A stretch of DNA of 64,000 bases from Theropithecus gelada (GCF_003255815.1 NC_037671.1:152574645-152638644), one strand, 5' to 3'; numbered from the stretch's first letter, positions 12,201 through 23,599 are shown. A program made the numbers and translations. The notes: a model not told the origin generated them from the sequence alone.

Positions 12201-12462
12201 TTTGTGTAGCCGAATTGCCATCAATAAATTGTCCTAAAATATCTTAGAGAACATTTTTGGTTCTATGATGATAGCATTTCCTATAGGATTTCTCATTCAA
12301 ACTCTTCAGTAGAGCAGAGCAATAATGAACTTTACTGTAAGTTTTATCCCTATGGCAGAGGTAGGTGATATGAAAAACAGGAGACCCTAAAAAAATGCAA
12401 ATAATATTAATAATCTCACAAGAGATCTTCAAGGGCTAAATATATTTATAAACATACAAATT
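9291..12462. other. Repeat-poor AT-rich unique sequence
   Basis: About 3.2 kb with no recognised interspersed repeat. It contains A-runs (9798-9806, 9859-9876), a GA-rich tract at 9525-9560 and the palindrome gcttaagcttaagc near 11026. Scattered aataaa hexamers are expected at this composition. The small ORFs look random. Confidence 0.5.
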
Positions 12463-12758
12463 GGCCGGGCGCGGTGGCTCAAGCCTGTAATCCCAGCACT
12501 TTGGGAGGCCGAGACCGGCGGATCACGAGGTCAGGAGATCGAGATCATCCTGGCTAACCTGGTGAAACCCCGTCTCTACTAAAAAAATACAAAAAACTAG
12601 CCGGGCGAGGTGGCGGGCGCCTGTAGTCCCAGCTACTCGGGAGGCTGAGGCAGGAGAATGGTGTAAACCCGGGAGGCGGAGCTTGCAGTGAGCTGAGATC
12701 CGGCCACTGCACTCCAGCCTGGGCGACAGAGCGAGACTCCGTCTCAAAAAAAAAAACA
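12463..12758 (+). mobile_element. AluY, Old World monkey type
   Basis: Near-consensus Alu starting ggccgggcgcggtggctcaa. The left arm has CAAGCC, and the right arm has GATCCGGCCACTGCA and 'gcgaggtggcgggcgcctgt', changes I associate with cercopithecid AluY. Flanks aaacatacaaatt (12450-12462) and aaacatataaatt (12759-12771) are the target duplication with one difference. A and B boxes look preserved. Confidence 0.95.
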
Positions 12759-12924
12759 AAACATATAAATTAACTAACTTAAAGAAGTGTAAATATATAT
12801 GTATACATATATATATGAACACTAAATTTACATGTAGACAAACATATACATTATTTAATTACATATGTTGCATTATATAGATTCACATATTTATGTATAG
12901 GCATACACATATAAAATATATATA

Positions 12925-13296
12925 CAGGCACTCCCATACTTGGTTTGACTTACCAATTTTTTGACTTTATGATGATTTGAAAGTAGTACATATTCAGTAG
13001 AAACCATACTTCAAGTACCCAATAGAACCATTCTGTTTTTCATTTTCAGTACAGTATCAATGCGTTACATGAGATATTCAACTTTTTATTATAAAATAAG
13101 GTTTGTGCTCAATTATTTTGCCCAACTGTAAGCTAATATGAGGGTTCTGAGCACATTTAAGGTAGGCTAGGCTAAGTTATAATGTTTAGTAGGTTAGGTG
13201 TGTTCAGTGCAGGTTTGATTTATGATATTTTCAGTTTACAATATTTTCAGTTTACCGTTACAGGACGTAACACCATCATAAATTGAGGAGCATCTG
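12925..13296. mobile_element. Tigger-group MITE
   Basis: Preceded by TA. It starts caggcactcccatacttggt and ends attgaggagcatctg, with inner segments 'gtttttcattttcagtacag' and 'ggtaggctaggctaagttat' typical of a palindromic Tc1/mariner MITE with caggcagtccccgacttac-like ends. The family name is not certain. Confidence 0.75.
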
Positions 13297-13299
13297 TGT

Positions 13300-13301
13300 T
13301 T

Positions 13302-13333
<32 letters not shown>

Positions 13334-13336
13334 AAA
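13300..13336. repeat. (TA)n microsatellite
   Basis: Run of TA with one TTTA interruption immediately after the MITE end. Confidence 0.9.
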
Positions 13337-13369
13337 AATATGTGCTTACACACCCAAATGTATATTAAC

Positions 13370-13435
13370 AAAGACAATGGCACACTGCCTGGCCCATAGT
13401 AAGCCTTCAATATATACAGCTTTAATTATCATTAA
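13370..13435 (+). repeat. MIR 3' fragment
   Basis: 'cactgcctggcccatagtaa' followed by 'ccttcaatatat' is the conserved tail shared by MIR and L2. The downstream 'aattatcatta' fits MIR. Confidence 0.5.
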
Positions 13436-13439
13436 TACC

Positions 13440-14085
13440 TTACTACAAATCACCTGCTAAAACCAAACATTTATTCCTGACATTCTCTCTATCTGGTGCT
13501 CTCTGCCATTTCTTTTCATCAACAAACTACCCTACTCTCTGCTGCCTCTCTTCCAACACAGAGACCGATTGTTTGGTTTGTTCGTTTTGTGTTACAGGCT
13601 GCACTTTATCCACACCTCCCATGTCAGTGTTCTTTGGGACCCAAGTATTTCTTCTGATGTGGCACATGGACAATGGGACAATTCGTAAAGTCACAAGACT
13701 TCTTTCACTCATTTACAAATCCACAATGTCAGCCCTGACAACTCTACATTCCTTTTACTTTAGATGAGCATTTTCAGCTAAGGTTCATTTGCATGTGAAT
13801 GTCATATAAAGGCCTCAAACTCATTGGAATACAACTGAATTATGCACCCCCTCTTTTAGTTACTCTTTCAAGTAATGTTTTTATCATCTGCCATACTACT
13901 AGTCTAGACTCTTCAACTCCCCCTCTTGCTCACTGCCTTTCATAAACTGTCAAGTTCAGAATATTCTACCCAAAGGGAACATGGTTTCTGTCTCCACAGC
14001 TGCTATTAACTCCTTGCTATTATCTCTTTCTCATACCCTTCTAGTAAACGTCTACTACAGTGGATGTCTAACATACTCATCTGAG
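13440..14085. other. No assigned feature
   Basis: Pyrimidine-leaning unique sequence with two overlapping short ORFs on opposite strands, both without family resemblance. Confidence 0.4.
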
Positions 14086-14089
14086 ATGA

Positions 14090-14518
14090 TTTTTTGCCTT
14101 GTGCTGCCATAACAAAATACCATAGACTAGGTAGTTTAAATAACAGGAATTTATTTTCTCATAATTTTGGAGACCAGAAGTCCAAGATCAAGGTTCTCAT
14201 TGGTTCAGTTTCTGGTGAGGCCTCTCTTCTTGGCATGCATACTGGCTGCCTTCTGTCTGTGCTCACGTGACCTCACATGGCTTTTCCTCATTGGCTGTGT
14301 GTGTGTGTCTGTGTGTGTGTGCACATGCATGTGTGCATGTTTACAGAGAATTTTCTGTGTCTCTTCTTATAAGGACACTAATCCTATCAGATCAGGGCCT
14401 CACCTGTGTTACCTCCTTTAACCTAATCATTTCCTTAGAGACCCCATCTCCTAATGTAGTCACACTAGGGTTTCAACATATAAATTGGAGTGGAAGAGAA
14501 TACATTCAGTCTGTAACA
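14090..14518 (-). mobile_element. MLT1-type LTR (ERVL-MaLR), minus strand
   Basis: Read on the minus strand it runs from tgttacagactgaatgtatt near 14518 to the 'ggtattttgttatggcagca' end near 14100, with 'taggagatggggtctctaag' and 'aagtccaagatcaagg' (plus-strand reading) in the right places. A TG-rich microsatellite lies inside at 14296-14340. Solo LTR with no internal region adjacent. Confidence 0.75.
14296..14340. repeat. (TG)n microsatellite
   Basis: Imperfect tgtgtg/tgcatg run within the LTR. It produces the Cys/Val-rich overlapping ORFs here, which are not genes. Confidence 0.9.
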
Positions 14519-14699
14519 TATATTATAGAAATAATGTATTTTTGTAGTTGCCCATTGATTAAAAATTCAAAATCCTCATTATTATTCAAGGGCCATTTAA
14601 AATATGACCATAAATGACCTGATTTTCTACTATTCCCTGAGAAGTTTTTGAACCCCCTTTTGAACTTTAAAACTTGCATAACCTTCTAAACAATTTTCT

Positions 14700-14960
14700 C
14701 TCATTCTGAAAGTTTCTTAGTTACCAGGTTATCTTCTATTTGGGCTTCAAGTCCTAGCAAAATTATCACCACTTCTTGTTAAGCTTTCTCTGACTTTTCT
14801 GAGTGGTGAGTTATACTCTCCCCAGTGTTCTCAAACAGTTTATGACAGAGCACCTTTCACATTGTATTATTAATACTGATAAAAAATAAAAAAACAACTA
14901 TCTACTTTCATTAGTCATTGGAATTTTTAAGGGTAAAGATCTTGCTTTATTCATTTTCTA
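14700..14960 (+). repeat. L2 3' region fragment
   Basis: 'gcttcaagtcctagcaaaat', 'aagctttctctgacttttct' and 'agcacctttcacattgtatt' follow L2 3' order (treated lesion of the 'aagccttccctgacc' block). Confidence 0.45.
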
Positions 14961-15419
14961 GAAGAAACTAAAGAGGGAAAGAAGAAGAAAGAAAAGAAGG
15001 AGGAAACGAAGGGAGACAAACAGTATTAGGGAATAATTTCCAAGATTTTAACATTTTTTTTGCAGAAACAAGAAATAGTTAACGTTTAATACATGCAAAA
15101 TACAGTACTTAAAAATCTTAACTCTGAAGAGGGAAATGACAACTTCTTGGCATTCACAAATTGTTACAAGAAACACTTTGGAGTATCATACTTTTGGGCT
15201 GAGTTAAACACAACTATGCTTTGACTTTTCCAAATGTGTGTATGGCTTCATCAACATTTTTCTTTTTAATAAACAGTAAAAATAAGTGGCTGATGCTCTC
15301 TAAATTCATAGTTAAGAAAAGAGTTCTACCACTGGATTAGGTGGTTTTGGCTGATTTACTTTGGTATCTACAGCTTCCCCATTGAACATTACAGTGTCCA
15401 AAAGAGCCATATGTGCTTC

Positions 15420-15650
15420 TCCAACATTTCGTCTCTCATATCATTTCTGATCACTCTCCCCCTCCTTCCAGGCTCATTGGTTTCTCACTTTTCCTATAAC
15501 ATCCCAACACCTTCCTACCATAAGGTTTTGCTAAAGATGTTTCCCTCAACTTGAAACACCATCCACCCAGATATTTCTTTGGTTAACTCCGTCACTTCTC
15601 CCAATTAGAGATAGCCTTTTCTTCCTGAGTCATTCCCAGCATGCTTTGTA
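15420..15650 (+). repeat. L2 fragment
   Basis: 'ttccaggctcattggtttct', 'cataaggttttgctaaagat' and 'cacccagatatttctttggt' match the L2 block that reads 'cctttgcacttgctgttccc ... cccagat' in consensus. Confidence 0.55.
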
Positions 15651-15704
15651 AACGGATTCATAGTTGGGTTAGTTTTTCCATCAGTTGGATTTATAGATGA
15701 AGAA

Positions 15705-15773
15705 AATTCAGGCTAACTCAAAATGGATTATAGACCCAAAGATAAGAGATAAAACTCTCTCAAAATAAAACCA
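15705..15773 (+). repeat. L1M fragment, part 1 (5' of LTR)
   Basis: 'aactcaaaatggattataga' and 'agataaaactctctcaaaat' are from late L1 ORF2. Interrupted by the LTR at 15774. Confidence 0.7.
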
Positions 15774-16343
15774 TGTAGCAAAGGGTTAACTCCATGGACT
15801 TGGAGTACTCAACCCCCATATATTCCAAAGAAAGAATTAGCTCTTGACAGTCCTTGGAGCATAAAAGTGTTTTTGTGTATCTGGAACATTGGGCCACACC
15901 GGAAAGTTTATGCTAACAACGTGACTTCTGATAAATTCCTGTTTTTGTTCACTTGGGGTTCTGGACCACACTGTATAAGTCTGACCTTTGTAGGGGCTGA
16001 AGACTGAGTAGCTGAGGTCAGTCCCGTGGGCACTCCATGTTTATGAGACTTTCCACACAAAAATCCTTGGACATGAAAGTACAGATGAAGTTCTCTGGTT
16101 GGAACTACTTTGTAGATGTTGTCATGCATCATCATTAAGAGAATTAAGCACTGTCCATATATCTCCACTGGGAGAGGATAACTGACAGCTCATGTTTGGT
16201 TTCTCCTGAACTCTGCCCTATACTGCCGTTTTCCTTTGTTGACTGTCTTTTCCCTGTAATAAACCATAACCATGAGTGTAATAGCTTATGTAGTTCGAGT
16301 CCTTCTAGAGAGTTAGTGAGGGTCATCTTGGGCACCCCCAACA
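15774..16343 (+). mobile_element. Solo LTR, ERVL-like
   Basis: About 570 bp beginning TG (tgtagcaaagggttaactcc) and ending CA (cacccccaaca). A polyadenylation signal aataaa occurs near 16259, followed by 'accatgagtgtaatagctta' and the 'ggtcatcttgggcaccccc' terminus, characteristic of a class III LTR group (LTR16/MLT2-like by memory). It divides an L1. The target duplication is not clean. No internal retroviral sequence is adjacent. Confidence 0.65.
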
Positions 16344-17285
16344 GAAAAACAGAGGAGAAAAGTTTTGTGCTCTTAGGTTAGGTAATGTGATACCAAAATC
16401 ATGCCCCCCAACCCCCCCCAAAATAAATTGGATTTCATCAAAATGTAAAACTTTTTGCTTCAAAAGGCAATATAAACAAAATGAAACCACAAGCCACCAA
16501 GGAAAGAAAATAAGTGCAAATTGTATATCTAATATATTTGCAAATCAGATATCCAGAATACAAAAAGAATTCTTATAACTCAATAAAAGGAAGACAATGC
16601 AATTAAAAATGGGTGAATGATTCGAAGAGACATTTGATCAAAGACGACAAATAAACTGCTAATAAGCATAAGAAAAAGTGCTCAACATTAGTTGTCATTA
16701 AGGAAATACAAATTAAAACTACAATGAGATACCACTGGCTGTAAAAGGAGAAAATACCAAGTCTTAGTGTGGATATTGAGAAACTGAGATCCTTATACAT
16801 TAATAGTAGAAATGTAAAATGACATATTATTCATAATACTTCCAATCATGAAACAATCTGAGTGTCCATCAACTGGTGTTAGATAAACAAAATGTGGTAT
16901 ATCCAAACAATAAAATACTCTTTACCAATAAAAAGGAACAAAATACTGATGTATGATACAATATAGATGAACCACAAACACATACTAAGTGAGAGAAGCC
17001 AGATTTAAAAAAAACCTGCATATTGTATGACTTACTTTATATGAAATGTCTATAGAAGGCAAATTTATAGAAAGAAAGCAGATCAGTGGTTGCCTGGAGA
17101 TGGAAATGCCCATAGAGATTAATGGCAAAGAACCCAGGCTAATTCTTTAAGATGATGAAAATGATCTTAAATTGATGATGATTATACAACTCTATCAATT
17201 TACTTAAAACCATTCAGTTGTATACTTATAGTGGTTGAATTTTGTGGTATATAAATTATACCTCGATAAAACTGTAAGAAAAATC
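16344..17285 (+). repeat. L1M late ORF2 and 3' UTR, part 2
   Basis: Resumes with 'ttggatttcatcaaaatgta' and proceeds through 'caaattaaaactacaatgag', 'gagtgtccatcaactggtgt' and 'agtggttgcctggagatgg' to the 3' end 'aattatacctcgataaaact'. Stops and frameshifts throughout. Confidence 0.85.
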
Positions 17286-17339
17286 TAATAAGGAAAGACA
17301 TAAAAACATGCTATACATAACTTACACATAAGAAAGAGC

Positions 17340-17870
17340 CAGGTGCTTCAGTACAGAAGAAAATGAAGACCAGAATATAGAAGACAGGGAATCCAGGGAA
17401 AGGGGATTAGAAAAATTGCAAGAATAAAGAGGTAGCTGGGGTAAACCTCATAGAGAAGGGAGTTAGTCAAGTCAATATCCTGAAGAAGAATTTTCCAGAT
17501 GAAGAGTGTGAACAAAGCTTTAAGGCAGGAGAATATCTCCAAATTTGAGGAACAGTGAAGTGGCTAGTGTGGCTAGGAGGAGAAGCAGATTAATAAGCAA
17601 CAAACTCAGATAAATAATGCAACATAGAGACAATGTAGAGCCTTATTACCCATATAAGGTTTTTATTTTGAGAAAAAATAGAGGGTTTTTAACAGAGGAG
17701 TGACACAATCTGACATCCATGACTATAGATGCTATGTTGAGAATAGATTTTAGACATGAAAGAAAGAAGAGCATTTAGGAGATTTTGATAATCCTAGCAG
17801 TAAATTATGATGGCTTGAACTAAGGGGATAAATGGAAGTTGTGGGAAATGATGAGGTTCCCTATAAAGCA
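17340..17870 (-). repeat. L2 fragment, minus strand
   Basis: The plus strand shows 'aacagaggagtgacacaatc', 'atgttgagaatagattttag' and 'atgatggcttgaactaagg', the reverse of the L2 block containing the 'gatcatgtcactcccctgct' segment. Confidence 0.5.
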
Positions 17871-18378
17871 CGGGGAAAAGGGATTTGGGCATCAATTTTC
17901 TTTTCTTGAAAGTTAATTCATATTTTTATAAAAATTACAAGAGAATACATCAAAATGTTAACCATATTTCTCTCTGTTAGGTGGCATTATGGGTAATTTT
18001 GCATTTTTGCATTTATAAAATTACCAACCATGCACATGTGTTTTTCTAAAGCAAAAAAAAAAAAAAATTAATATCCAACTCATCAAAAAAGTTCATAATG
18101 CAAACCAATTTTGTTTTTTGCCAAATTTTTAAATCAACACCAAAATGGGTGCATGTACAAAGTCAACAGTGGTAAATGGTAATGTTTGCAATATGAAGAG
18201 TAGTTAAAGAAGCAACAGATGCTTCCTGAATAGAGTGATAAAATCACTTTCTTATGAACATGTGGTAGCATTATTACCCAAGTAACTTCCCTGACATTAT
18301 ATGACTCTCTTTAAAATATGCTTAGTTTCTAATTTTTTGAAATTGATAATAACTTCAGTTCCAGTCATAATAAAAATA
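17871..18378. other. No assigned feature
   Basis: AT-rich sequence with an A-run at about 18053-18067. No family recognised. Confidence 0.4.
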
Positions 18379-18840
18379 GTTTATTGTATCAGTGAGAGAA
18401 GTGTAGCTTATATTAAGATAACAACCTCAAAATCTTAGAGATTAAACAATAAAGTGTATTTCTTATTTCACTACATGTCCAATACAGGTGGGTGAGGACA
18501 TGATCTCTGCTAATTGCAGTCACTTAGCAACACAGGCTATTGAAGATTTCATTTTGACATAGTCTACCATGATGAAATATGTTTAATTATGAACTGGTTC
18601 TTAAAGCATCTGTGCCAAATTATGCATATTATTTTTGTTCTCAGTACATTCACCAGTACAAGTCATGTGATCATGTGACCACAAAAGGGTTGGGAAGTAC
18701 AAGCATACCATGTACTCAAAAGAGGTGGAAAAGTGGAATAGATGAACACCATTTTTTTCCTCAAATTTGTTCTTTGGTTATAAACTGCTCGCTTAAAGAA
18801 CTGAAGAGGACAAGATAGCACAAGTCAATTTATCTGTGAC
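18379..18840. repeat. Ancient LTR-like repeat, family unassigned
   Basis: 'caacctcaaaatcttagaga', 'ttatttcactacatgtccaa', 'gggttgggaagtacaagcat' and 'accatgtactcaaaagaggt' fall in the order of an old, widespread mammalian repeat whose name I cannot give with confidence. Confidence 0.35.
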
Positions 18841-19754
18841 ATAGGTCATATATAATTACCCAGAGTTTTAATCTGAGAGGGACTCATGACAGCAATTGTG
18901 TTAGCTCCTTGCAGGGATCTCTAAATTGGGCCACATATTCCATAGAGTATTACAAGATGTGAGGTTAAAGTAGAAAATATTAGAACTTCGTATTCATTTC
19001 TACATAAAAGAAATAAGAAAACTAAACTATACTAATATTTAACAGAAAGATTTACTATTACTTAATTTCAAAGTTGCTAGTATTTGATATTAAAAATCCT
19101 AATTTATCTTTGCATCAGATAGTCATATGACATGTATGGTAAGTCACATACTGAGACAGATTGGGAATTTCAAAAAATGAGTTAAAAGAAATGTTTTATT
19201 TCACTCATTTACTTTCAATATACTACAACATAATGCAGTTGAAGTTAAGTTGATTTAAGAATTGTTATAATCTAATTTTATCTATACTCACTCTCACAAA
19301 ATAGACATAACGTCACAAGATGCCAACACAGATATTTGAGAATTGAAGATTGCAGGCCCTATCAAGAAGAAAATGACAGAGTGACACGTCTTCTATTAGC
19401 ACAATCTTGTCGTTGTCTGTGTACAATTGCTATCTAACGAAACTGCCAAAATCAGATTTAGGAAGATTATTTCATAATATGAAATTTATAAAGATAATTT
19501 CACATATAGAGTGATAGCCACAAATATTAATGAAAAACCTGCTCTATGAGTAGATTACATATAATGTATATTGGACCTTGATGAGGTATCTTCAATACCT
19601 GTCATTCAAAACAAAAACTAAAATAAATTAATTAGAACCATTTGAATCACTGTGTCACAAGCTAATCAGCCTTTTCCAAAACAATATTCAGCAATAAAAA
19701 TATGTAACATTTTCAATAATATGACTTCCACTAAAAATAGATTAATAGTTAATA
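18841..19754. other. No assigned feature
   Basis: AT-rich unique sequence without a recognisable repeat or frame. Confidence 0.45.
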
Positions 19755-20145
19755 TGTTTTATTCTCATTCATGTATGGCAGCTAAAAATATTGATCTCAT
19801 GGAGGGAAGAGAGTAGAATGGTGGTTACCAAAGGCTAGAAAACATAGAGAGGAGAAGGGGGTGAAGTGAGGTTGGTTAATGGATACAAAAATACAGTTAG
19901 ATAGAAGGAATGAAGCCTAGTGTTCAGTAGCACAGTAGGGTGACTATAGTGAATAATAACTTATTGTCTATTTCAAAATAACAGTAAGAAAAAATTTGGA
20001 ATACTCCCAACACAAAGAAATGATCAATGTTTAAGGTGAACGGTATCCTAACTATCCTAATTTGATCACATTGTATGCATGAATCAAAATATTAAGTATA
20101 CCCCATAAATATGTACAATTATTATATATTAATTTTAAAACTAGT
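19755..20145 (+). repeat. L1 3' UTR fragment (L1MA/L1PB age)
   Basis: 'ttctcattcatgtatggcag', 'gagtagaatggtggttacca', 'gtagggtgactatagtgaat' and 'ccccataaatatgtacaatt' are in L1 3' UTR order. A 5'-truncated copy. Confidence 0.85.
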
Positions 20146-20479
20146 TAATTGTTACAATAGAGTTAATAGCTTTTGTGAGAAAAACAGTGTATATTATTAA
20201 CAAAAATTAAAATTGTATAAGATATTATCAATTTTATCTTTTTTATAATTGTATTACTATGTATGCTTTGGAACGAATATGAATATCAATAGAGAAATAC
20301 ACATATGGAAAGCTGCATCCTCTTTTTTTAAATTGATGAGGTTTTTGATCAAATAAAGTCCTGATCAATTAAGTAATGGATGGGGCATTCCAACCACAAG
20401 CATCCTCTGTGCCCAAACCGGATTTTTAATTGCCTAACTTGAAATATCCACTTGGCTGAGTAATATATATTTATATTTA
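20146..20479. other. No assigned feature
   Basis: AT-rich, low-information sequence. Confidence 0.4.
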
Positions 20480-20654
20480 ATATGTCCAAAACAGAACTTC
20501 TGTTTTTCTCACTAAAACCTCATCTTCCCCTGGTCTTCATGACTCTTTCAAATACACAAACATTTACCCAGTGGTTAAAGTCAAAATCTTGAATTCATCC
20601 TTTAGTCTTTTTATGTTCTCACCTCAATTTCAAATCCATTGGAAAATCCTGACA
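20480..20654 (+). repeat. L2 copy A, part 1
   Basis: 'aatatgtccaaaacagaact' and 'cttgaattcatcctttagtc' correspond to the L2 ORF2 C-terminal coding stretch (gtccaaaactgaactc ... catccttgactc). Interrupted by an Alu. Confidence 0.65.
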
Positions 20655-20972
20655 GCCGGGCGCGGTGGCTCACACCTGCATTCCCAGCAGTTTGGGAGGC
20701 CAAGGTAGATGGATCCCTCCAGGTTAGGAGTTCAAGACCAGCCTGATCAATATAGTGAAACCCCGTCCCTACTAAAAATACAAAATAATAATTAGCCAGG
20801 CCTAGTGGCAGGCACCTGTAGTCCCAGCTAGTCGCAAGGCTGAGACAGGAGAATTGCTTGAATCTGGGAGGCAGAGGTTGCAGTGAGCTGAGATTGCGCC
20901 ACTACACTCCAGCCTGTGTGATAGACAGACTCCATCTTAAAAAGAAAAAAAAGAAAAGAAAAGAAAAAGAAA
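20655..20972 (+). mobile_element. AluS-like element
   Basis: Complete two-arm Alu, moderately diverged, with an A-rich tail of AAAAG/AAAAAG units. Short duplication ctgaca flanks it (20649-20654 and again right after the tail at about 20977-20982). It splits L2 copy A. Confidence 0.93.
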
Positions 20973-21495
20973 GTTCTGACATTTCTACCTCCAAAGCATC
21001 TCTTGAGCTGTTCCTTTCTCTTCACACTAAATCAAGGCACCATCACCTCTCCTCTAGATTATTGCAGTCTCCTAATATGTCATTCCACTTTTGCCTACCT
21101 ATTGCCTGTTCTCCCCAAAGTAGCCAATGATCTTCCTCAAATGGCAAACAGGTCTTGTCAGGCTGCTGCCTCAAACTGGTCATTAGCATCTCATAAAACC
21201 CAAACTCCTTGAAATGCTCTTGCCCACTCCTTAAACTTCTTCTCATATGATCTTCTCCCTGCTTTATACATGCTCAAGGTACAGGGATATGTTTTCTCTT
21301 CCTCAAACAGACGAAGCTCCTTTTAGTCCCCAGAGGTCTGCACTGTCTGTTCACTCTGGAACACTCCAGAACCTAGATCTTTCCTTGGCTGATTCCTTCT
21401 CAATATTCAAGTCTCTGCTCCAAAATCATTTCTTCAGAGTGGCCTTCCCTGACCACATTATCTTACGGGTCCTACCTGTTTCCCAGCCCCACTGT
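20973..21495 (+). repeat. L2 copy A, part 2
   Basis: Continues from the Alu: 'tctagattattgcagtctcc', 'aacccaaactccttgaaatg', 'caagtctctgctccaaaatc' and 'gagtggccttccctgaccac'. Order agrees with the L2 3' portion. Confidence 0.75.
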
Positions 21496-21504
21496 GCACC
21501 ACAT

Positions 21505-21985
21505 TCAGTGTTACTCTAGCCTTCAAGGCCTACAAGGTCTGGGCCTGCCCACACCTCAGTCTTTCTCCTACCAGCCTTCCCCCAAGTCCTAGCCTTCAGC
21601 ACCACTTGGCTGCTCCTTGTTTCTTATTCAGACAAAGCAAGCTCTTCAGTAGTTTGCACTTGTTCTGTCCTCAGCAGGGAATTCTTCCAGATGTGGGCAA
21701 GGTTTATTTTCTCAGTTTATTCAGGTCCCTGCTCAAATTTCATCTCATCAGAGATAATCTGCCCTGGTCACCCTATCAAAAGATCACCTTTCACCTCACC
21801 TTGCTTTACTCTCCAGTCGGTGCTTCATGACACTTGTATATATGCTAAATCTATCATTGGTTTGTCATTTGTCCAATTCACTAGAATATAAGCTCCAAGA
21901 GGGGAGGGCTTTACTTTTTTTCCCAACTATAATTCTAGACCCTTGACAATGCCTGATATTGCATTATTAGAATGTATGTAAGCTA
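21505..21985 (+). repeat. L2 copy B
   Basis: Restarts upstream in consensus ('caaggcctacaaggtctggg', 'cctcagtctttctcctacca') and passes again through 'caggtccctgctcaaatttc' and 'agaatataagctccaagagg'. It overlaps the consensus interval of copy A, so these are two insertions or a duplication. Confidence 0.75.
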
Positions 21986-22199
21986 TTTCATTCTAGGCTT
22001 GCTTAATGTTTTTCTATAAAACATGCTTCTATGAGCATTGTAATATAATCATTATTTTGCTTTTTGTAATTATATTTAAAATTAATTTCTAAAGGTTGGA
22101 TGTTTATAAACATTTTTCTCTGTAGATACATATTACCCAGTTGCAACCTAGAAAGTCTGTAACTGTTTACACTTTACCAAGTGTGCCTTGGCTCCTTTT

Positions 22200-22560
22200 C
22201 ACACATTCATGCCTACAATGACTTTTGTGAATCTTTTAATACCTGTGACCTGAAAAAGAAATAATGATTTATTGTTTCATTGCATTTTTGATAGCAAATT
22301 TGAATTTTTAAATATTAGTGTGTTATGTGAACTACCTTTTACATCTTTATATTTACTTTTGTTTATTGTTAGTAATTCCTTATACATTTAGGATATTTAT
22401 AGTCTGTCTGCTCTATATTACGTAAATATTCCCCTAGTGTAGAGTTAGTCTTTCTTCCACATTTATGTATTTTGGGTTTTTTTTTTTTTGGAATAAGGAA
22501 GTTTTTTATTTTATAAATTTAATTTTTTCACTTTTTAAAGTTTCAGTTTCACATTTTTAT
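22200..22560 (-). repeat. Possible old L1 ORF2 fragment, minus strand
   Basis: 'taattccttatacatttagg' followed by the interval to 'agtctttcttccacatttat' parallels the reverse-strand L1 phrase around 'ttctttatatattctggata'. Strongly decayed. Confidence 0.35.
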
Positions 22561-22714
22561 GTGGTTTCTTTAATTGGTTTCATTGTTATTGTTTTACTTT
22601 TTACTATTTTTCTTCATATTTAATTTATGTTGGTGTATGTCGCAGTAGACAAATTCAAATCAGTTTTGTTTTAATTTTTGAAATAATTACCCAGTTTCTT
22701 TACAATATGCCAGC

Positions 22715-22965
22715 ATTAAGGTAATAAATAATAATAGTTACGATTTACTGGAAGATTACTCTGGGCCAGTCATTTTGCTAAATTCTTTATATACCATGGT
22801 TCAATTAATCTTCACATCCTACCTCAGGGTTATGATAAAACCCATTTTTGGTAACAGAGGACAAATGTTCAATGTTTTAAGTTGACCATGGAATCACCTC
22901 TCATTTATAATTTATCCAGGAGGCAGAGTCCTGAGTTTATAACCCACAATTCTGTGCTTCACATC
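22715..22965 (-). repeat. MIR, minus strand
   Basis: 'tactctgggccagtcatttt', 'tcaattaatcttcacatcct' and 'caggaggcagagtcctgagt' are the reverse of the MIR core and 5' part. Confidence 0.65.
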
Positions 22966-23020
22966 AATAGGGCATAAATGCTTAACATCAATAGGGCTCT
23001 TAAAATAATAAATGCTTGAG
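22961..23020. repeat. Short local duplication
   Basis: acatcaatagggc at 22961-22973 and 22985-22997, each followed by ataaatgctt (the second after an 11-base gap). Too small to type. Confidence 0.7.
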
Positions 23021-23590
23021 CAACATGTTCTTGAGAAGAACATTCTCCCTATTACCACCGTGGTTGTCAATGGGGAGTATTCAATCCAATACCAGAGAGC
23101 CTCACATGATTTGACATCAGCCTTTTTCAAATTCCCTCAAACCTCCCATCCCCCAAAATGTGTCACAGAGTCACCATCACCACAGGATGGTTGGAACCTG
23201 GCTCCATTGTGTGAACTGCCACAAAAGGCAGAAAGAGGACAAATAATATGTTTCTTTGCACATAAAACAAAAAATAAAACCCCAAAATATTGGAAACAAA
23301 TGCTTAGAAAATGATATACCAAAAGATAGTTGAAGTAGTAACGTTGTCTAACAAAATAGAACCTAAAGAAAAAAAAATCATCAAGGAAAAAGGATGATAA
23401 TGTAGTAAAAAGATGTAACTCTCTAACACAGGGAACAACTGAACCTCAAAAAAAATCTGATGAAATAAAAGACAGAAATGAAGAGTGAACTAGATAGATG
23501 TACAACTGATAAAGTAAATGACAGACTAAGCATATGAAAACTAAGCAGGGAGAGAAATGATCTGAACAAAACAAATAAAAACTCAAGCTA
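23021..23590. other. No assigned feature; grades into L1
   Basis: A 100-codon ORF at 23012-23314 has no recognisable resemblance and no supporting signals. A-rich sequence from about 23320 may already be old L1. Confidence 0.4.
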
Positions 23591-23599
23591 TTTGGCATA

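Noticed and set aside
12523..12822. 99-codon minus-strand ORF with 'SPRLECSGRISAHCKLRLPG'-like text
   Set aside because: Standard translation of the Alu reverse strand. The same text recurs at 46648-46881 and other Alus.
14167..14617. Cys/Val-rich overlapping ORFs, possible small secreted protein
   Set aside because: Generated by a TG microsatellite inside a minus-strand MLT1 LTR.
23012..23314. 100-codon ORF
   Set aside because: No recognisable domain, it overlaps two opposite-strand ORFs, and it lies between a MIR and old L1 sequence.
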